Assembly (NCBI GenBank): GCA_024699855.1
Contig: JAMPIQ010000003.1
Span: 8,308,001 to 8,372,000 of the forward strand
From: Aphelenchoides besseyi
Lineage: Eukaryota; Nematoda; Chromadorea; Rhabditida; Aphelenchoididae
Direction: 5' to 3'
Length of the DNA: 64,000 bases
Part shown: one piece after another, positions 22,645-34,253 of the stretch
Layout: every line of letters starts with the position of its first letter
Position numbering within the stretch: the stretch's first letter is position 1
Made by a program: the position numbers and the translations under genes
Notes under the pieces: model-generated
The model's input: the letters and a program-made list of their open reading frames with translations, nothing else
What the model was told of the DNA's origin: nothing
Databases searched by the model: none

Positions 22645-23572
22645 ATGCCCGACCCAACAGTTTTCACGTCCATTGGTTATATTTGGGTACTATTGAGTGT
22701 TTTGGCCACTTCATGTGTTTGCGTGGGCTTTTACTTTCCAAAATGGATAGTCGGTTCAATCGCGCTTAATGGTCGTCAGAATGTTGCGTATTTCGGCTCG
22801 TTTAGACGTTGCAATTACCCGGTTTTCAATGAGGTTGGTTGGACAGCCATTTATTGATCTCAATTACTTTTCAGGAACTTCAACAGTTCAAAATGTACAC
22901 CGGTTGCGGTCAGTACGTTTCGTTCAACGATATTCCGTCCGTGTTCTGGAAGATCTCATCGTTAAGCATTGGATTGAGTTGTTTCATTTCAATCGTGCTT
23001 TCCATGATTCTTATACCCTCTTGTTGTTTTGGGATCATGAGAAGAGAGTTGGCAAGCTGGATACGAATATTTCAAACTGTTTCTGGTTACTTTGAAATCA
23101 TCTATAACAAGTAACCTGAACTGTTTAGCCGTTGGAGTTGTCATTGGTTGTCTGTTATTTCCGTTGGGTTGGACGAATTCAGAAGTTCGAGATGCTTGTG
23201 GATTGACTGTTGGTTCTTATTCGCTTGGTAAGAACTTTGATTTAGCTATGAATAACAAAATGGACGTTAGGTGATTGTCATTTTGGTTGGTCTTTCTATG
23301 CGCTTTTGTTTGGAAGCTTGCTGCTTCTATTGAGCGCTTTGTTCTCAACTTGTTCAACACGTCCATCCGCTACGAACAATCGACCATCATCGACTACGAA
23401 AAAAGAAAGCAGTGTAACAAGTCGACGACGACAGTTCCGTCGAGATGACAATTCTTTCGATGCTGAAGCACTAATCAACAAGAATCTGAGGCTTCCTGAT
23501 GCACAACCTCAATGGGAATTCTATACGGGAGAACAGAGTCCATTTGTTCCGCGACACAGTGAACTGGTTTGA
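22645..23572 (+). CDS. LHFPL-type tetraspan membrane protein
   Basis: Four-pass plasma-membrane protein of the lipoma HMGIC fusion partner-like (LHFPL/TMHS) family. Vertebrate members assist mechanotransduction channels and GABA-A receptor assembly, and the worm orthologue group is TMHS. Landmarks are helix 1 YIWVLLSVLATSCVCVGFYF, PKWIVGS, FGSFRRCNYP in the first extracellular loop, TGCGQYVSFNDIPSVFWK, helix 2 around GLSCFISIVLSMIL, helix 3 VGVVIGCLLFPLGW followed by NSEVRDACG, and GDCHFGWSFYALLFGSLLLL for helix 4. The CNYP and CG..Y...IPS..W motifs are family hallmarks. Four exons, with introns at about 22832-22874, 23092-23133 and 23227-23270. The C-terminal cytosolic tail is Ser/Arg-rich. 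It converges with the GW182 gene 1.6 kb away. Confidence 0.88.
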
Positions 23573-25153
23573 TTTAACACTCCGGTACTCTTCGGCCTTC
23601 ACTTTCAATACCTCAGAGCTAAAGTCTTTCTGATTCATCGGGTTTTCTTTGTGCAATGATCTCCGTAGAATTGCAAAGGTTTATTTTTACAACATTCAAT
23701 TATTGTAGGCAACAAATAAAATTGACTGATTATTGGCGTATAGCTATAGACTGTTGTACACGACTTAGAGAGAAAAAGCACAAGAATTGAGTAATGAGAT
23801 TAAAGAACATTAAAACTAAACCTAATGGTTTTATTTACCGTATGTTTTGATGAATAGAGAAAAGCATGTTGATTATTAAGAATGTCGAAAATACACGGAT
23901 TCGTTCCATGCGATCGTGGACTCCAAATCTTCAAGAACTCCAAATGAGCGGCTATGCGTGCAAATGATGTTTCTGGATGGAAGGCAACTGAGAGCGAAAT
24001 ATGTCTAACAATTGAGGAGAGAAGAGAGGAATCAAACTGTCTGATGAACACCGTAGAGTTTGTCAAAGCGATCGCAACCAAATGAATGGCACAAGAAGAA
24101 CAAAAGAAGAATATGACTAAAGGCAGCTAAATAAAATACCGTAATGTTGTCGATTACAAGGCGCGGCGATTTGTAATTTCCACGGGTTTTGACAAAGAAA
24201 ATTGGAATTTGCGATTATCGAAACGACCCATTAGAATTGAAAGTTGCAAACGAGACTCCCGTGCGAACAGAGATTTCAAACTGAAAGAAGAATATCTTTG
24301 GCTAATGTGATTTCGCTCTTAAGATGAAAGGAACCGGAGGTCGTGGGTGGAGCCGAAAAAAGGAAGGAGGGAACGCAAGTTGATGGCCAGAACACGCGCA
24401 ACAGTCGAAATTTGTTGAGGCAGGAAAAGCATAACCGCATTGTTATTTTACAGCTGATGAGTCTTCATAGTGTCGCGAATTTGTCGAAAAAATGAGTTCC
24501 AATCGAGTGAAAAGGTTTTGATTCCAAGAAAAAACAATTGGAATTGAATAGAAGGATCCCGATTTGTGTTGTGATTTTGGCGTTGCAACTGAGAGTTTTG
24601 ATATCACGACGAAGAAAGTGGACCGGAAAACACGATTAGTGGATAATCATCGAGAGTATGAAAGAGAAATCCCGCAAGACGAAATGAGCAGAAGATAGCG
24701 ATTAGATTTTGTTGTTGCTGTTTTCATTCGTAGCCTTTAAATCGAAACAAGTCGTTAGAAAATGTGTTTATATGAACCCTAGTTATTGATTGCGATTAAA
24801 AAGATACACGATGCGGCATGAGTAGTTTTTGGATTTGTGGAAAGATTCTTTCGGACTTGTTAATTACAACGTAGAGAGATAGAAAGAGATCATACAATAA
24901 ACTTAAACGTTGCGGAGAATATGATAGAAAGTACTCGCTTTAAAGAGACAACAAGCAAAGAAAGGAAACCGCGTTTCTAGTGTTGGAAATCATCAAAGAA
25001 CCTGAAGGGATTATGATGGAAACTCAAATTTATTTGGGAAACAAATTTCGAACGATGAAAATTATGAAGGCGTGTGAAGAAGACGAATCGAAGGCCGTTA
25101 CTTAAGCAGACGGAAAGATTTTCTTTGAAGGCAAAAAGAAAAACGATCACTCC
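23573..25153. other. Convergent intergenic region
   Basis: About 1.6 kb between the 3' ends of the LHFPL gene and the GW182 gene. AATAAAA near 23715 may end the former. The part nearest 25150 could be a long 3' UTR of the GW182 transcript. No gene is seen. Confidence 0.5.
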
Positions 25154-28100
25154 TTACGAGTAGTTCATGAACAGCGAGCTGTCCGAGCCCATTGGCATTG
25201 CGTTAATATCCGTGAGTTCGTCGGCCAAACTGACTGAAAGATCGATGGATGTAAACCAAAAATGTTCATTTCGACTCACCGCCTTTCGGTCGTCCGTCAA
25301 TGGAGGCGTGAATTTTGTCGCGTAAATCCGAAAGCTGATTTTTCGCGTCGCTTGTTTCGCGAACCAATCGCTCAAACTCCGGTGATCCGACGGCACCGTT
25401 TCGTTTCATGTGCTCAATTCGAAGATCCTGCTGTTCGACCTGAATGCAGTCGTGAGTTTGAATCGACCGATTGATTTACCTCAGTCAACAAGTTGATCAT
25501 TGTGTTCAATAGAGTGGCTGTGGTACTCGACAGTTTTCCACTGTTGCAAAATAGAACCGGATTGATGAGTCCCTTCGAAGCAGCCAATCGAAGTTTGTCG
25601 GCAATTTCGTTGGTCGATCCACTGCCGCCGTTGGAAACCTCAAATGGTGTTCCTGGAGCGGCAAACGGCGGTCGTCCCCATTCACTTCCGGGTGGCATTG
25701 CAGCATTTCCAGCGTAAAAGTTGGACGGTGGAAACGGATTGTTTGGTGGCATGAAGTTGTTGGAACCGAGAGAACGTTGCTGTGAATCTGCCCAACCAGA
25801 AACTAAAACCACAGTTCAATCAAAATAAACCCATAGAATTCTCACCTGCAGACTGTGGAATTGAAGGTTGCGGATTCATCGGTCCGGCAGTAGGATTGCC
25901 GCTCATCCACGGCTGATTCTGTTGATGTCCGGCAGCCATTGGTGGTGGTCCCGGTGGCGGTCCGGGAGCCATCATTCCACTGCCCATTGATTGTCCGGCA
26001 GGAACCGAAGATGAACTGAATTACGAATAAAAAAATTCAAAAATAGTGCACTACTTACCCGTTCAACAAAGGCGGCAATTCGCCCCAACCGGTTTCTTGA
26101 ATCTCGTCATCTTCTTTCTTTAACGAATCCGGAGAAGACTGTTGCTGTCCGCCGGATGATGCGCCGTTCGAGCCAATTGGTCCAATTTGCATTCCAGAGC
26201 TCGAGGAACCGATAGGCATTGCACCGGAACCTAACGGATCGTTTTCGTCAACATTCTGCCAACGTCGAATTGTTTGTCCGGCTTGTTTTGTCGGATCGCC
26301 CCAAGCCGATGTTCCAGTGTCACGTTGCCATTTGCGCAAATAGCCGTTTGGATCGTGCCATACTGCATCGTCGTTAACCATGTTAGCCGGTGCTTTGAAG
26401 GTTCCAACATCGAAGTTTCCTTGTCCGTGCACACCGTAATTCGGAATGAAATTGCCGCCCATATCATTTGGTCCCTTCTGTGTGGCTGCTAACGGATGCA
26501 TCGGTGGTGGATGTGGTCCGCCGTGATGGTGCGGTGGTCCTTGATGATGTCCGGCTCCCATAGCTTGAGGAGCAGCTCCCAAAGGCGGTGGATGAGGAAT
26601 GAAGCGTTGAGGACCCATCAATGGTCCTGCAGATTGCGGTGGACCGCTGAATGCCGAATGCTGATTGTGCGGAAAACCACCTCGACCACTTGCGCCTTGA
26701 GGACCGCCGAATTTGTCGCCCATCCAGGGAGGATGTTGCTGTTGGGCTGCCAAATGTGGAGGTCCATTACGCATCTGAAAACTCAAAACTAACCAACTAG
26801 TCAACGGTTTTTACTTACCATACGATCGTTGAAATTGGGAACGAAATTGTTCGCATTGCCGTAGAATTGACCGGGCATCTTGTTCGGAATGCCCATCGGC
26901 GGAAACCCGCCTGGAGCACCGTGAAATTCCTTCTGAAAACCACCATCGTGGTCCCAAGAGCGCCAATGTCCGGTCCCGTTGTCCATGTTGACTGAAAAAG
27001 TTTAAAATGATCAAACACCTTCCTAATACGTTGGCTTCCAATTTTAGAATCGGAAAAATGACGCCAAGAAGCGGATTTAAGAAGAAGCGCATTACGCAGA
27101 CGCAACAAAAAGTGGAGGCGTTTTGTTTACGAGAAACAAAGCGATTTGATGGCCCAAAAAAAGAAGGGAATCGAAATAAAAGAAACGTCCAGAGAAATCG
27201 ACTGAGAGAAGAATCTCAGACGTAATTCCGGCCAAATTCCCCACAAAGACGTCAAAGGCCAAACGGAAGGGTCAAGAAAAAAGAAATCGATTTCTCTCTT
27301 GAAGACTGCGATTCCCATCGGTCGACGGAATCCACGCACATGAAACGCGAGAAAAAAAAGAGAAAATCCGCGTGAAAAACGACAAGACGGAATTTAATAC
27401 GCTAATTGACTGCCCCAAACGCACTGATTGATAAGCAACCAGTTGAACGGTTTTTTTAATCGACACGAAAGAAAACGTGATTTTTCGTTTTTTATCACAC
27501 ACAACAAAATCGATTCGGTAAAATTTACGGAGCGAACAGACGTGAAGTAAACGCGCCATTAAGAACGCTGGTCTTCGAGAACGTTGAGCTCACAAGTTCT
27601 AACTGTATCCAGGACTTAAACGACGATTCTCAGCATCGTTTCGTGCGCAAACGGCAAGTGAATGGACGCCGACGCGAATTGATCGTGTGATTTCGAGCTC
27701 CGGATATTTTTTTTGTTAAACTCGACGCTCGAAAACAATGAACTGCCGTTTCATAATAAAAAAAATGTGACAGAAATTAGGAAAAGGCAGTGAAAATCAC
27801 GCAAAAACGTGCGACAAGCAAAAATCTTCGATTGGCGTTTTTGCGTCTACGCGAAAAAGGAAAGGTCAGAAAATGAGCGCAAACGTTCGAACAAAAATCG
27901 TCGTTGGCAGGACGCAGAGCTACGTAGTGAGTGATGGACCTCTTTTCTTTCTTTTGCGCAAAAAACCGAATCAACACACGACTTTCGACGCACAAAGTTC
28001 GAAAACTTATTTTTGTTGCGAAAGTCCCAATCGAACGCAAATCACGCGAAAGATCGCTTAGAATTCGACAAAAAAACGAGCGTCGAAAGTGAGGAAAATT

Positions 28101-29112
28101 TTGCGCAGATTGGAACTTTTTGGCCAAAAAGTCCAAAACCGCCGATTTACAACGCGAAATTCCACGTGGTTGACGAGAGCGAGAGAGCGAAAGACGATGA
28201 GAAAAACGGACGCACGCCGATTTCGTCGCCTCTTGTTTTCTTACGAACTCTGCAGTTTGTTTGGAAGAGCGAGTCGAATTTTCGTCGTTTTTTCTCGAAA
28301 TCGTGATCAAAAGAGACGTCAATTTGCGCGTTGTAAATTAGAAAAAATCAAAATTCCCAACAACAACTCGAGATCTCCGACCAATTTCACAACCCAAGCG
28401 ACCAGCGTTAGCCGCTCGCGAGACGGAAAAAAGCGTAGCACCGCAAAGAGTCTCGAAAATGTAATAACGTCGGGCTTTTCTCGCAAAACGAAAAAGACGC
28501 AACGGCGAAAATTCACGATCGCATTTCGCTATGCCCCTCAAAGTGACAAAAAGAACCCAAAGGCACACGCAAAAAGAAGCGAGCGAGAAAGTTGACAGTT
28601 CGAATTGCTTCCCAAAAAAGCCGTGAATTGCAAACAGAAATCGTTTTGAGCAATCGAAAACACTCACGCGGTTGCATGAAACGTGGTGGACCGTTGCTTG
28701 GTATCGCCTCGGGCGCAAATCCTTGTCTTTCAATCTCCCACGGCGTTTGTTGATTGACTTCTCGACTCCAATGCGGTTTCTGTTGTCCGGCCAATCCCAA
28801 ACCTGCAAACTCGTTCTCCAGCGAGCCGGGAGCTTGTTCCAATGGATCACTCCACGGAACACGTTCGGACGAGTTCTGACGATCCCAGCTGCTGTCGTCT
28901 TCTATAAACGCAGATTTAAATAGAAAAACACAAAAGTTACCGTTCGAGCTTTCTTTGCGCTTACTTCCCGACCATGAAGTAAGTTTGCTCGTCTGAAAAT
29001 TGAGATTAATGCGAAACAGAAGAACCCTCACGTTCGGAGTTCCTGACGAGCCACTGGCATTGCCTTCGTTTGTGCCATTGAAGTAGGTCGGTTCTTCAGT
29101 GAACAACATCAT
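25154..29112 (-). CDS. ain-1: GW182/AIN-type miRISC scaffold
   Basis: Argonaute-interacting scaffold of the miRNA silencing complex (TNRC6/GW182; worm AIN-1/AIN-2), which recruits deadenylases. The start at 29112 (MMLFTEEPTYFNG). The N-terminal half has scattered W/GW motifs in disordered sequence: TSWSG, SSWDRQ, VPWSDPL, PHWSRE, GTGHWRSWDHDGG, AVWHDPNG, GTSAWGDPTK, ETGWGELPPLL. The P/Q/G-rich centre is followed by a conserved helical segment, IADKLRLAASKGLINPVLF, and TLLNTMINLLTEVEQQDLRI, which matches the Q-rich module of TNRC6. It ends GSDSSLFMNYS without an RRM, as in worm AINs. About ten exons; the intron between QPRFMQP and NMDNGTGH is about 1.7 kb, far larger than the others. AIN-1 versus AIN-2 cannot be decided by eye. 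Confidence 0.85.
26994..28668 (-). other. 1.7-kb intron of the GW182 gene
   Basis: Donor GTGAGT near 28668 and acceptor CTTTTTCAG near 26994. The inside is rich in CGCAAAA/TTTTGCG and CGAAA words and carries overlapping open frames on both strands with Arg/Lys/Ser-rich, low-complexity translations, which look like composition artefacts. It may hold regulatory elements. No RNA gene or transposon was recognised. Confidence 0.55.
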
Positions 29113-30632
29113 AGAAAACGGAGATCAATTTGCGGTTCAGCTAATCGGAGGTACAAATTTACACGTCTGCAAAGCTAATTAAAACACTTCTAATTTGGTT
29201 TTCTCACATTAAAAAAAGTAGTCCTCCGTCTTCACTTCCTCAAACACACGAACGCCGACGGCGGAAGCGCCTGGAAAATCTTTCGGTCATTACGAAAAAT
29301 TGTAACACGCACACAACGTGCTTCTCAACCGTCTACAACGGCAATAAATTCCACATTGCGCAAAATCAAGAAGAATTTGAAGCAAACGAAAAGCGTCCAA
29401 AACGCAAAAATTCGGTGAAAACTCGTCGTTTCTCTCGTCAGCTCTTTACAACAAAAAAGAAAGGGTCATTTTGTTCGAGAGTCGGTTCTCCTCATTCGCT
29501 TCAACGGAGGCTTTTTTTTGCGATTGAGCACAGATAAACGCGAGTGTGAAAAGAGAGAATCGCAAAAAGTCACGAGTTCATCAAAAGTGAGTACAAAAAC
29601 ATTCCACGGCGAACTTGTTGGCTACTCGCCGTCTTTGCGCAAATGACCTCCAGACATTCGCAAAAACATCTGACGAAATTGCGCGGACGGAAACGCGAAA
29701 GTCAAACGCGTGCGTTCACTGCGAAGAGTTGAATTTTAACGTCCAAATGCAAATCAAACGCAAAAAAAGCGTCGAATTGCAAAACGCGGATTAACGAGCG
29801 GATTTTCGCAAAAACGTCGGAATTCGCAGTCTCGATCGGTTTTCATTAGCCGAGTGCACGAGAGCATCGAGAATTAGTGGGAGATTGGGACGAAGGAAAC
29901 ACTCACTACTTTTGGACATCGACATTCGAGGCCACGGTAGTTGGTCATGAAGGCGCCAGGAATCTCCATTACGGCGGTTTGAGGTGGATAAATGAGTCAA
30001 ATTAGGAGCACTACGAACGCCGAAATGTCAAGTCGACTTCAACTCTGCGGAGGGGCCGATTTTCTCGTTTTTTGAGTGGCAGCAGGAAGCTCCTTTTGCT
30101 GACCGAATGCCTCCGGTCGGGTTCTTTTGTGGCCGACAAGTTTGTCGTACAATTCGGTCGCAAATTAAAATTCTCTTTCAATTAACATTTGCGCTTTAAA
30201 AGACTACAACGAGAGAAGTTATCGATGAGGCGCTTTTCGGTCCAATTGCACGAAAATTGCGACTTTTGGTGGGTCGGATGAGGATTTGAAAAAGCTCGTG
30301 AAGTGAAAAGAGCCAACAGAGACTGCGAAAGCAATGAGCAATTCGGAGGAACAGGTGAGTTTGAAGGATCGATTGTTTGCGATGAATCGAAAAGTTTCAA
30401 AAAAAAATTAGATTGCCTTTCAATTAGATATTCCAGTGTCTGCAATCCGGGTTCCATATTAAATGAACTTAATTAAAGATAGTCAATTAGAAAACTAGTA
30501 CTGCCACTGGAGACCTGGTCCTGCGAAAAGCCAAAAGAAAATTGGACGCGAGAGGCGAATGAACGAGCCCTCTCGCTCCCCACTAGTGGCTCTTTTTGTG
30601 TTGTGGGCTTGACGAGGAGTAGAGAGCTCGAC
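29113..30632. other. Upstream region of the GW182 gene
   Basis: About 1.5 kb with the same CGAAA/CGCAAA-rich composition as the large intron. It probably contains the promoter and 5' UTR exons of the minus-strand gene. No coding frame with recognisable similarity. Confidence 0.5.
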
Positions 30633-30714
30633 GGTCCTATGATCTAGTGGTTATGATGCCAGCTTCACACGGTTGAAAGCGCTGGACACCCGAGTTCGAG
30701 TCTCGGTAGGACCT
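30633..30714 (+). tRNA. tRNA-Val(CAC)-like, with short intron
   Basis: Acceptor stem GGTCCTA at 30633-30639 pairs fully with TAGGACC at 30707-30713. The D arm is ATC TAGTGGTTAT GAT, the anticodon stem CCAGC/GCTGG, and the T arm CCGAG TTCGAGT CTCGG with a B-box. Between the anticodon stem halves there are 17 nt instead of 7. Anticodon CAC (Val) follows if about 10 nt are a tRNA intron after position 37. Pol III T-run (CTTTTTTT) starts near 30719. If not spliced, it is a tRNA pseudogene. Confidence 0.72.
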
Positions 30715-30893
30715 TAACTTTTTTTACTTTGGATTACAAGTTGAAAGTGAATAGAAGAATACCGCGGCTTATAAGAATTAAATTTGGACAGTTGTATTTA
30801 ATGTTCGCATGTTTATTAAAAATTACAGTGAACACAAAACGAATAACTGAAAGAAAAAGATCGTCTTGAAATCATTTTATGAATAAACCGTAC

Positions 30894-30963
30894 GAAGCAG
30901 ATCACCGGTCAAACCGTCGAACAACAATGGTCCGCTTACAAGGCCAGCTCCAACAGTGGATGA
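30894..30963 (+). pseudogene. Orphan 3' end of BSP protease gene
   Basis: Encodes only the C-terminal KQITGQTVEQQWSAYKAS plus four residues and stop, identical to the end of the complete gene at 39076-39145. Sequence upstream of 30894 is unrelated, so this is a truncated tail brought in by the duplication. Confidence 0.88.
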
Positions 30964-31410
30964 ATACAAATTGTGATGTATATAACTACCGCTCGAATAA
31001 AATTGTACATTGTTCTGAGATTGGCACTAACACTTCAATTGAGATATTCGGACGTTGAGCTCAAAACTACATGGTGAATGTTAACAATTTTGAGTTGGAT
31101 CCATAGGTGCATGAGAAGTAATTTAGTTTTGTTCTTATTCGTTTCAGTAGTGAAAGAAGCAAAGTGAAAGTTGCGAGATTCTTCAACCGGAAACTTCAGA
31201 GTGCAAACTCGACTCTAGCAAATTGAACTTCGAGGATGATCGCCGAAGAACAAAATCAACTCGTTATTGTTGATATAACTGTAGAAAAATTCGATTTATT
31301 GCCAGATTTCAAGAGAGAAAGAGTTTATTTTGTATAACGATTGAATTAAACAAACAAGCGAAGTAAACGTTTCATTGTCGTAGGACGATAGGCCACTTGA
31401 ATGCATATGA

Positions 31411-31716
31411 CTAGTCGCTTTTCGACGATCGTAGAAGCGGTGCTTGTTGTTGAAAGGTTGTCGGGCTTGAAGGTATTTGTATGAACAAAGGCTCAGTTGC
31501 CGATGACTGCCTTCCAACGTTGAAATCATAAACTTCTAAAAATAAGATCAGTTCAATACATTGATTCAACTAACTTTGTGACTCCTCTTGGAGTCGTTGG
31601 TGGTAGATCTCTCCACGTTCTGTTTTCATCATCTAAAAAAATTAATTACTTTACACAACAAAAACACTTACTTTGAGTTGTGGCTCCTCGGTGAACTCGC
31701 ATTGACGCTTGGACAT
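31411..31716 (-). CDS. Unknown 75-residue protein, copy 1
   Basis: Three-exon minus-strand gene starting at 31716 (MSKRQCEFTEEPQLK). The second exon is MMKTERGEIYHQRLQEESQ and the third KVYDFNVGRQSSATEPLFIQ..., ending at 31411-31413 after RSSKSD. Introns of 40-46 nt have GTAAGT/TTTTTTAG and GTTAGT/TTTTTAG ends. A TATATAAG box lies on the minus strand at 31766-31773, about 50 nt upstream of the start, supporting a real transcription unit. It is hydrophilic, with no signal peptide or membrane segment. The family is not recognised. An identical copy lies in the right duplication. Confidence 0.62.
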
Positions 31717-31765
31717 ATCGAGTTCCACTAGATTTTCGGACTTAGTGTCGACCTACTAGCCGTGG

Positions 31766-31773
31766 CTTATATA
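31766..31773 (-). promoter_or_regulatory. TATA box of 75-residue gene, copy 1
   Basis: TATATAAG on the minus strand, 50 nt before the start codon; the identical sequence is at 39948-39955 in the second copy. Confidence 0.6.
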
Positions 31774-32020
31774 CGGCTTTGGAGCTGTCAGTTGAAACGC
31801 CCCAAATCAACCTTATCTATTTATTAGGACTGCAAGGTCCGTTCGTTTGAATTTCTAGTTATCGTTTACAAAGACAAAACTGCGTCACAAAGATCTCGCT
31901 TATCGGTTACATTGTTACCGCGAGGTATGATTCGGATCGTCGAGTCGATTATAGACGGTCGAATTACACAACAATAGAAATTGGCGTGGCAAATTCGAAA
32001 GTGGAGATCAGTGACAGTCA

Positions 32021-32456
32021 TGCCGCGAGCAATCCGTCGGCTCGCGAAAAAGTCGTTGAAGAAACTCCGATTCGCTCACATCGTCCGGCATTCCCCTAAG
32101 AAAGGGAGTTTGCTGTTAAGTTTTGTATTATTGTTGTGAAGATTTGTGATATGAACTATTGTTGTCGATACAAGAATATTCTACAGGCAACTAATCCGCA
32201 ATTTTAGGTTCCATATCGAAATGCGATCATTAAATTGCTGAGATCGTGCTCTCGTCCCACACCATCTTAAGTTTCAATGGTTCGATCAATTTTCGCTTTA
32301 CAATTGGAATAATCTTTTGTCCGGCCTACCAACCAATAAAATGCTCATGTTATTAGACGTTTTGTGAAATTAGGTTTTTGATTAGATCGCTGTAAACAAA
32401 ATCACGTTTCAACTGTTTATCGAAGTTGCCCGACACAAAAGACACGTCCAGAACTA
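32021..32456. other. Intergenic spacer
   Basis: 436 bp between the duplication end and the MSP-type gene. No gene recognised; it probably includes the 3' UTR of the latter. Confidence 0.45.
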
Positions 32457-32864
32457 TTACTTGGAAATCTTGACGTTAATAGTCAACTCTCCATCTGCTT
32501 CTTTGCAATTCTCGAACACTTTTTCCGGCGAAACTCCATCGGTACAAGTCTTGTAAGCGATGAAGATTTGATCGGTACGAAGAGCTCCCGGCTGAAATGA
32601 CAATCGCACGTTGAAAACCCTTTTCACCTACATTGCGAATCACACTGACTTTCGTTTTGCCCTGCGGTTCGATGATCGCATAGTAGGGGCTGATCATCAA
32701 ATGAATAAAGTTATTCGCTCTCACCATGACAGCTTTTCGTGATCCCGAATTATTCGTAAAAACAAGATCGGCACTACCGCCATCCTTTGGAAACTAAAAC
32801 GCTTGTTCGTAGATCGGGCCACTTCAACTACCTCAAGAACGCTCGGCTGAACAGTAAAAGACAT
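32457..32864 (-). CDS. MSP-domain small sperm-type protein
   Basis: Single major-sperm-protein domain, 109 residues. MSP-fold proteins drive amoeboid sperm motility in nematodes, and small ones of this length are the sperm-specific SSP/MSD types. Exons are 32832-32864 (MSFTVQPSVLE), 32632-32793 (FPKDGGSADLVF... to SVIRN) and 32457-32591 (PGALRTDQIF... to VKISK). Visible family features are the N-terminal strand, LVFTNNSGSRKAVMVR, ISPYYAIIEPQGKTKVSV, and DQIFIAYKTCTDGVSPEKVF. The summed exons give exactly 330 nt in frame. No signal peptide, as expected for a cytosolic protein. Male germline expression is inferred from the family only. Confidence 0.9.
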
Positions 32865-33148
32865 CGTTGAAATGAATCAAAAAGAAGAAGACAACCAGAT
32901 GGTTTGATCGTTTCAGACAAAGTGTGAGAACCGGTTATTTGCTCTTTTGTGACCGAGAAATTTACATGCGTAAGACCTAGAAATAATGTATAATTGTTGT
33001 CTGGAGGATGATTATGTCGTTGAAACTCGGTTACTAATATTTGTGTCTCATTGTCCAAGTAACGTCGCTTTTCGACTATTTTAAACATCCTATTTAAAAA
33101 GATGTAAAGTCTATTGATCACATGGTTGTTTATTTTAAGAAAAGGCAA

Positions 33149-33594
33149 TCATTTGGGGTCTTTTTCTTCGGCGGCTTCAGGTTCGTACGGTTGACGTGGA
33201 CTTGATCTTTTGTGAGCGGGACTTGGAGCATCAACGGTCTCATTTTGTTTGGTATCCTCCAGAGAATTTGAACGATTGGAGTCACTTGATTTCGATTCTG
33301 TAATCGAAATTAAACGAAAAGGAAAGAATCACAAACCTTGAACTTGATTTGCATTGGCTGGTGTAGTCGAACGAGAAGGACGACCGAGAGGACTGCGAAG
33401 CGGAGTGATGATGCGATTTGGACGTCCGAAAAGGAAGCGATAAGCAAATGTAAGTGAACTCCCCGGCAATTGGAACACGTGGGCTTTTCGCAAAGTCATC
33501 AGGACTCTCAACGGTTGATACCGAAGCAGTGAAGTTCTTGTTTGTTGGATTCTAAAACGGAGTTTATGACAAAAAACAACCAACCAACCGACAT
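33149..33594 (-). CDS. Unknown Ser-rich small protein
   Basis: Minus-strand gene starting at 33594 (MS spliced to NPTNKNFTASVSTVESPDDF). Introns at about 33554-33588 and 33300-33339. It ends at 33149-33151 (AAEEKDPK stop). The product, about 125 residues, is rich in Ser, His and Pro (SKSHHHSASQSSRSSFSF; SNRSNSLEDTKQNE; SPAHKRSSPRQPYEPE) and likely disordered. No domain is recognised. It lies 285 bp upstream of the MSP-type gene on the same strand. Confidence 0.5.
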
Positions 33595-34201
33595 CCTGAA
33601 ACCTCTCGAACAATTCGAACGACCAACTCGAACGTTCAGTTCTGGCCAAATGAATTAATCTCGTTTGCTTGGACTTCCACTTCAAGTGTTACATCACCAT
33701 TTGGGTTCCGTCAAAAAAGACAACTACCAATAGAGAGAGCGACTGATGGTTAGGATCTGCTCTTTGACCGCCGCTTTCCCATCACTTTTATTGCATTACC
33801 GAACCCTCTTCTTTTCGCAGTCACTCGTCATTTCTGTCTATTTGACCTACTCTTAAGGTTAGTGGAATGATCTCAGCCCTCAAGTGGCAAAGACCTTGAA
33901 ATTTTGGACTGTTCCGCTCATCCCAGTGGAACTCATAAACAGTTGGAATAGTATCAGAGAACGCAGCGATCAGAGTGTTCTGTACTTATTGAATCAGACA
34001 TTTGAACAGTCAGATCGCTAAACATTAATGAACACTCTTACTGTTATCGATTCGATATGCAACAGGACTGTGATTTAAAGTTCAACAAAGTCAGACGCTG
34101 GAACGGTCAATTGAACAAGATAAACAGGATTTGAATGTCAATCGGTTGAACACTCAGCTTTTGTGAAACACAAGTTGATCACTTTGCACGTTCCAATCGG
34201 C
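33595..34201. other. Divergent promoter region
   Basis: About 600 bp between the Ser-rich gene (-) and the Leu-rich secreted gene (+). Several repeated ACAGTC/GAACAG words occur in 33940-34150; they could be regulatory sites for the strongly marked downstream promoter. Confidence 0.4.
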
Positions 34202-34209
34202 TATAAAAG
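34202..34209 (+). promoter_or_regulatory. TATA box of Leu-rich secreted gene
   Basis: TATAAAAG located 52 nt before the start codon at 34254, the right distance for a short 5' UTR. Confidence 0.7.
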
Positions 34210-34253
34210 CGGCAGTTGAAGGACAGTCAATCATCATCAGTTGTTTCGCTGAA

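Larger units (their letters stand above)
30894..32020. repeat. Direct segmental duplication, left copy
   Basis: 1,127 bp repeated at 39076-40202 with a constant offset of 8,182 and no gaps. I see only about three substitutions (near 31097, 31907 and at 32016). The left end begins inside the last 22 codons of the protease gene found complete at the other copy. The right end lies in non-coding sequence. Confidence 0.93.

Noticed and set aside
27777..28595. Long overlapping Arg/Ser/Lys-rich open frames on both strands
   Set aside because: They lie in the large GW182 intron, show no splice or start context and look like products of CGAAA/CGCAAA-rich composition.
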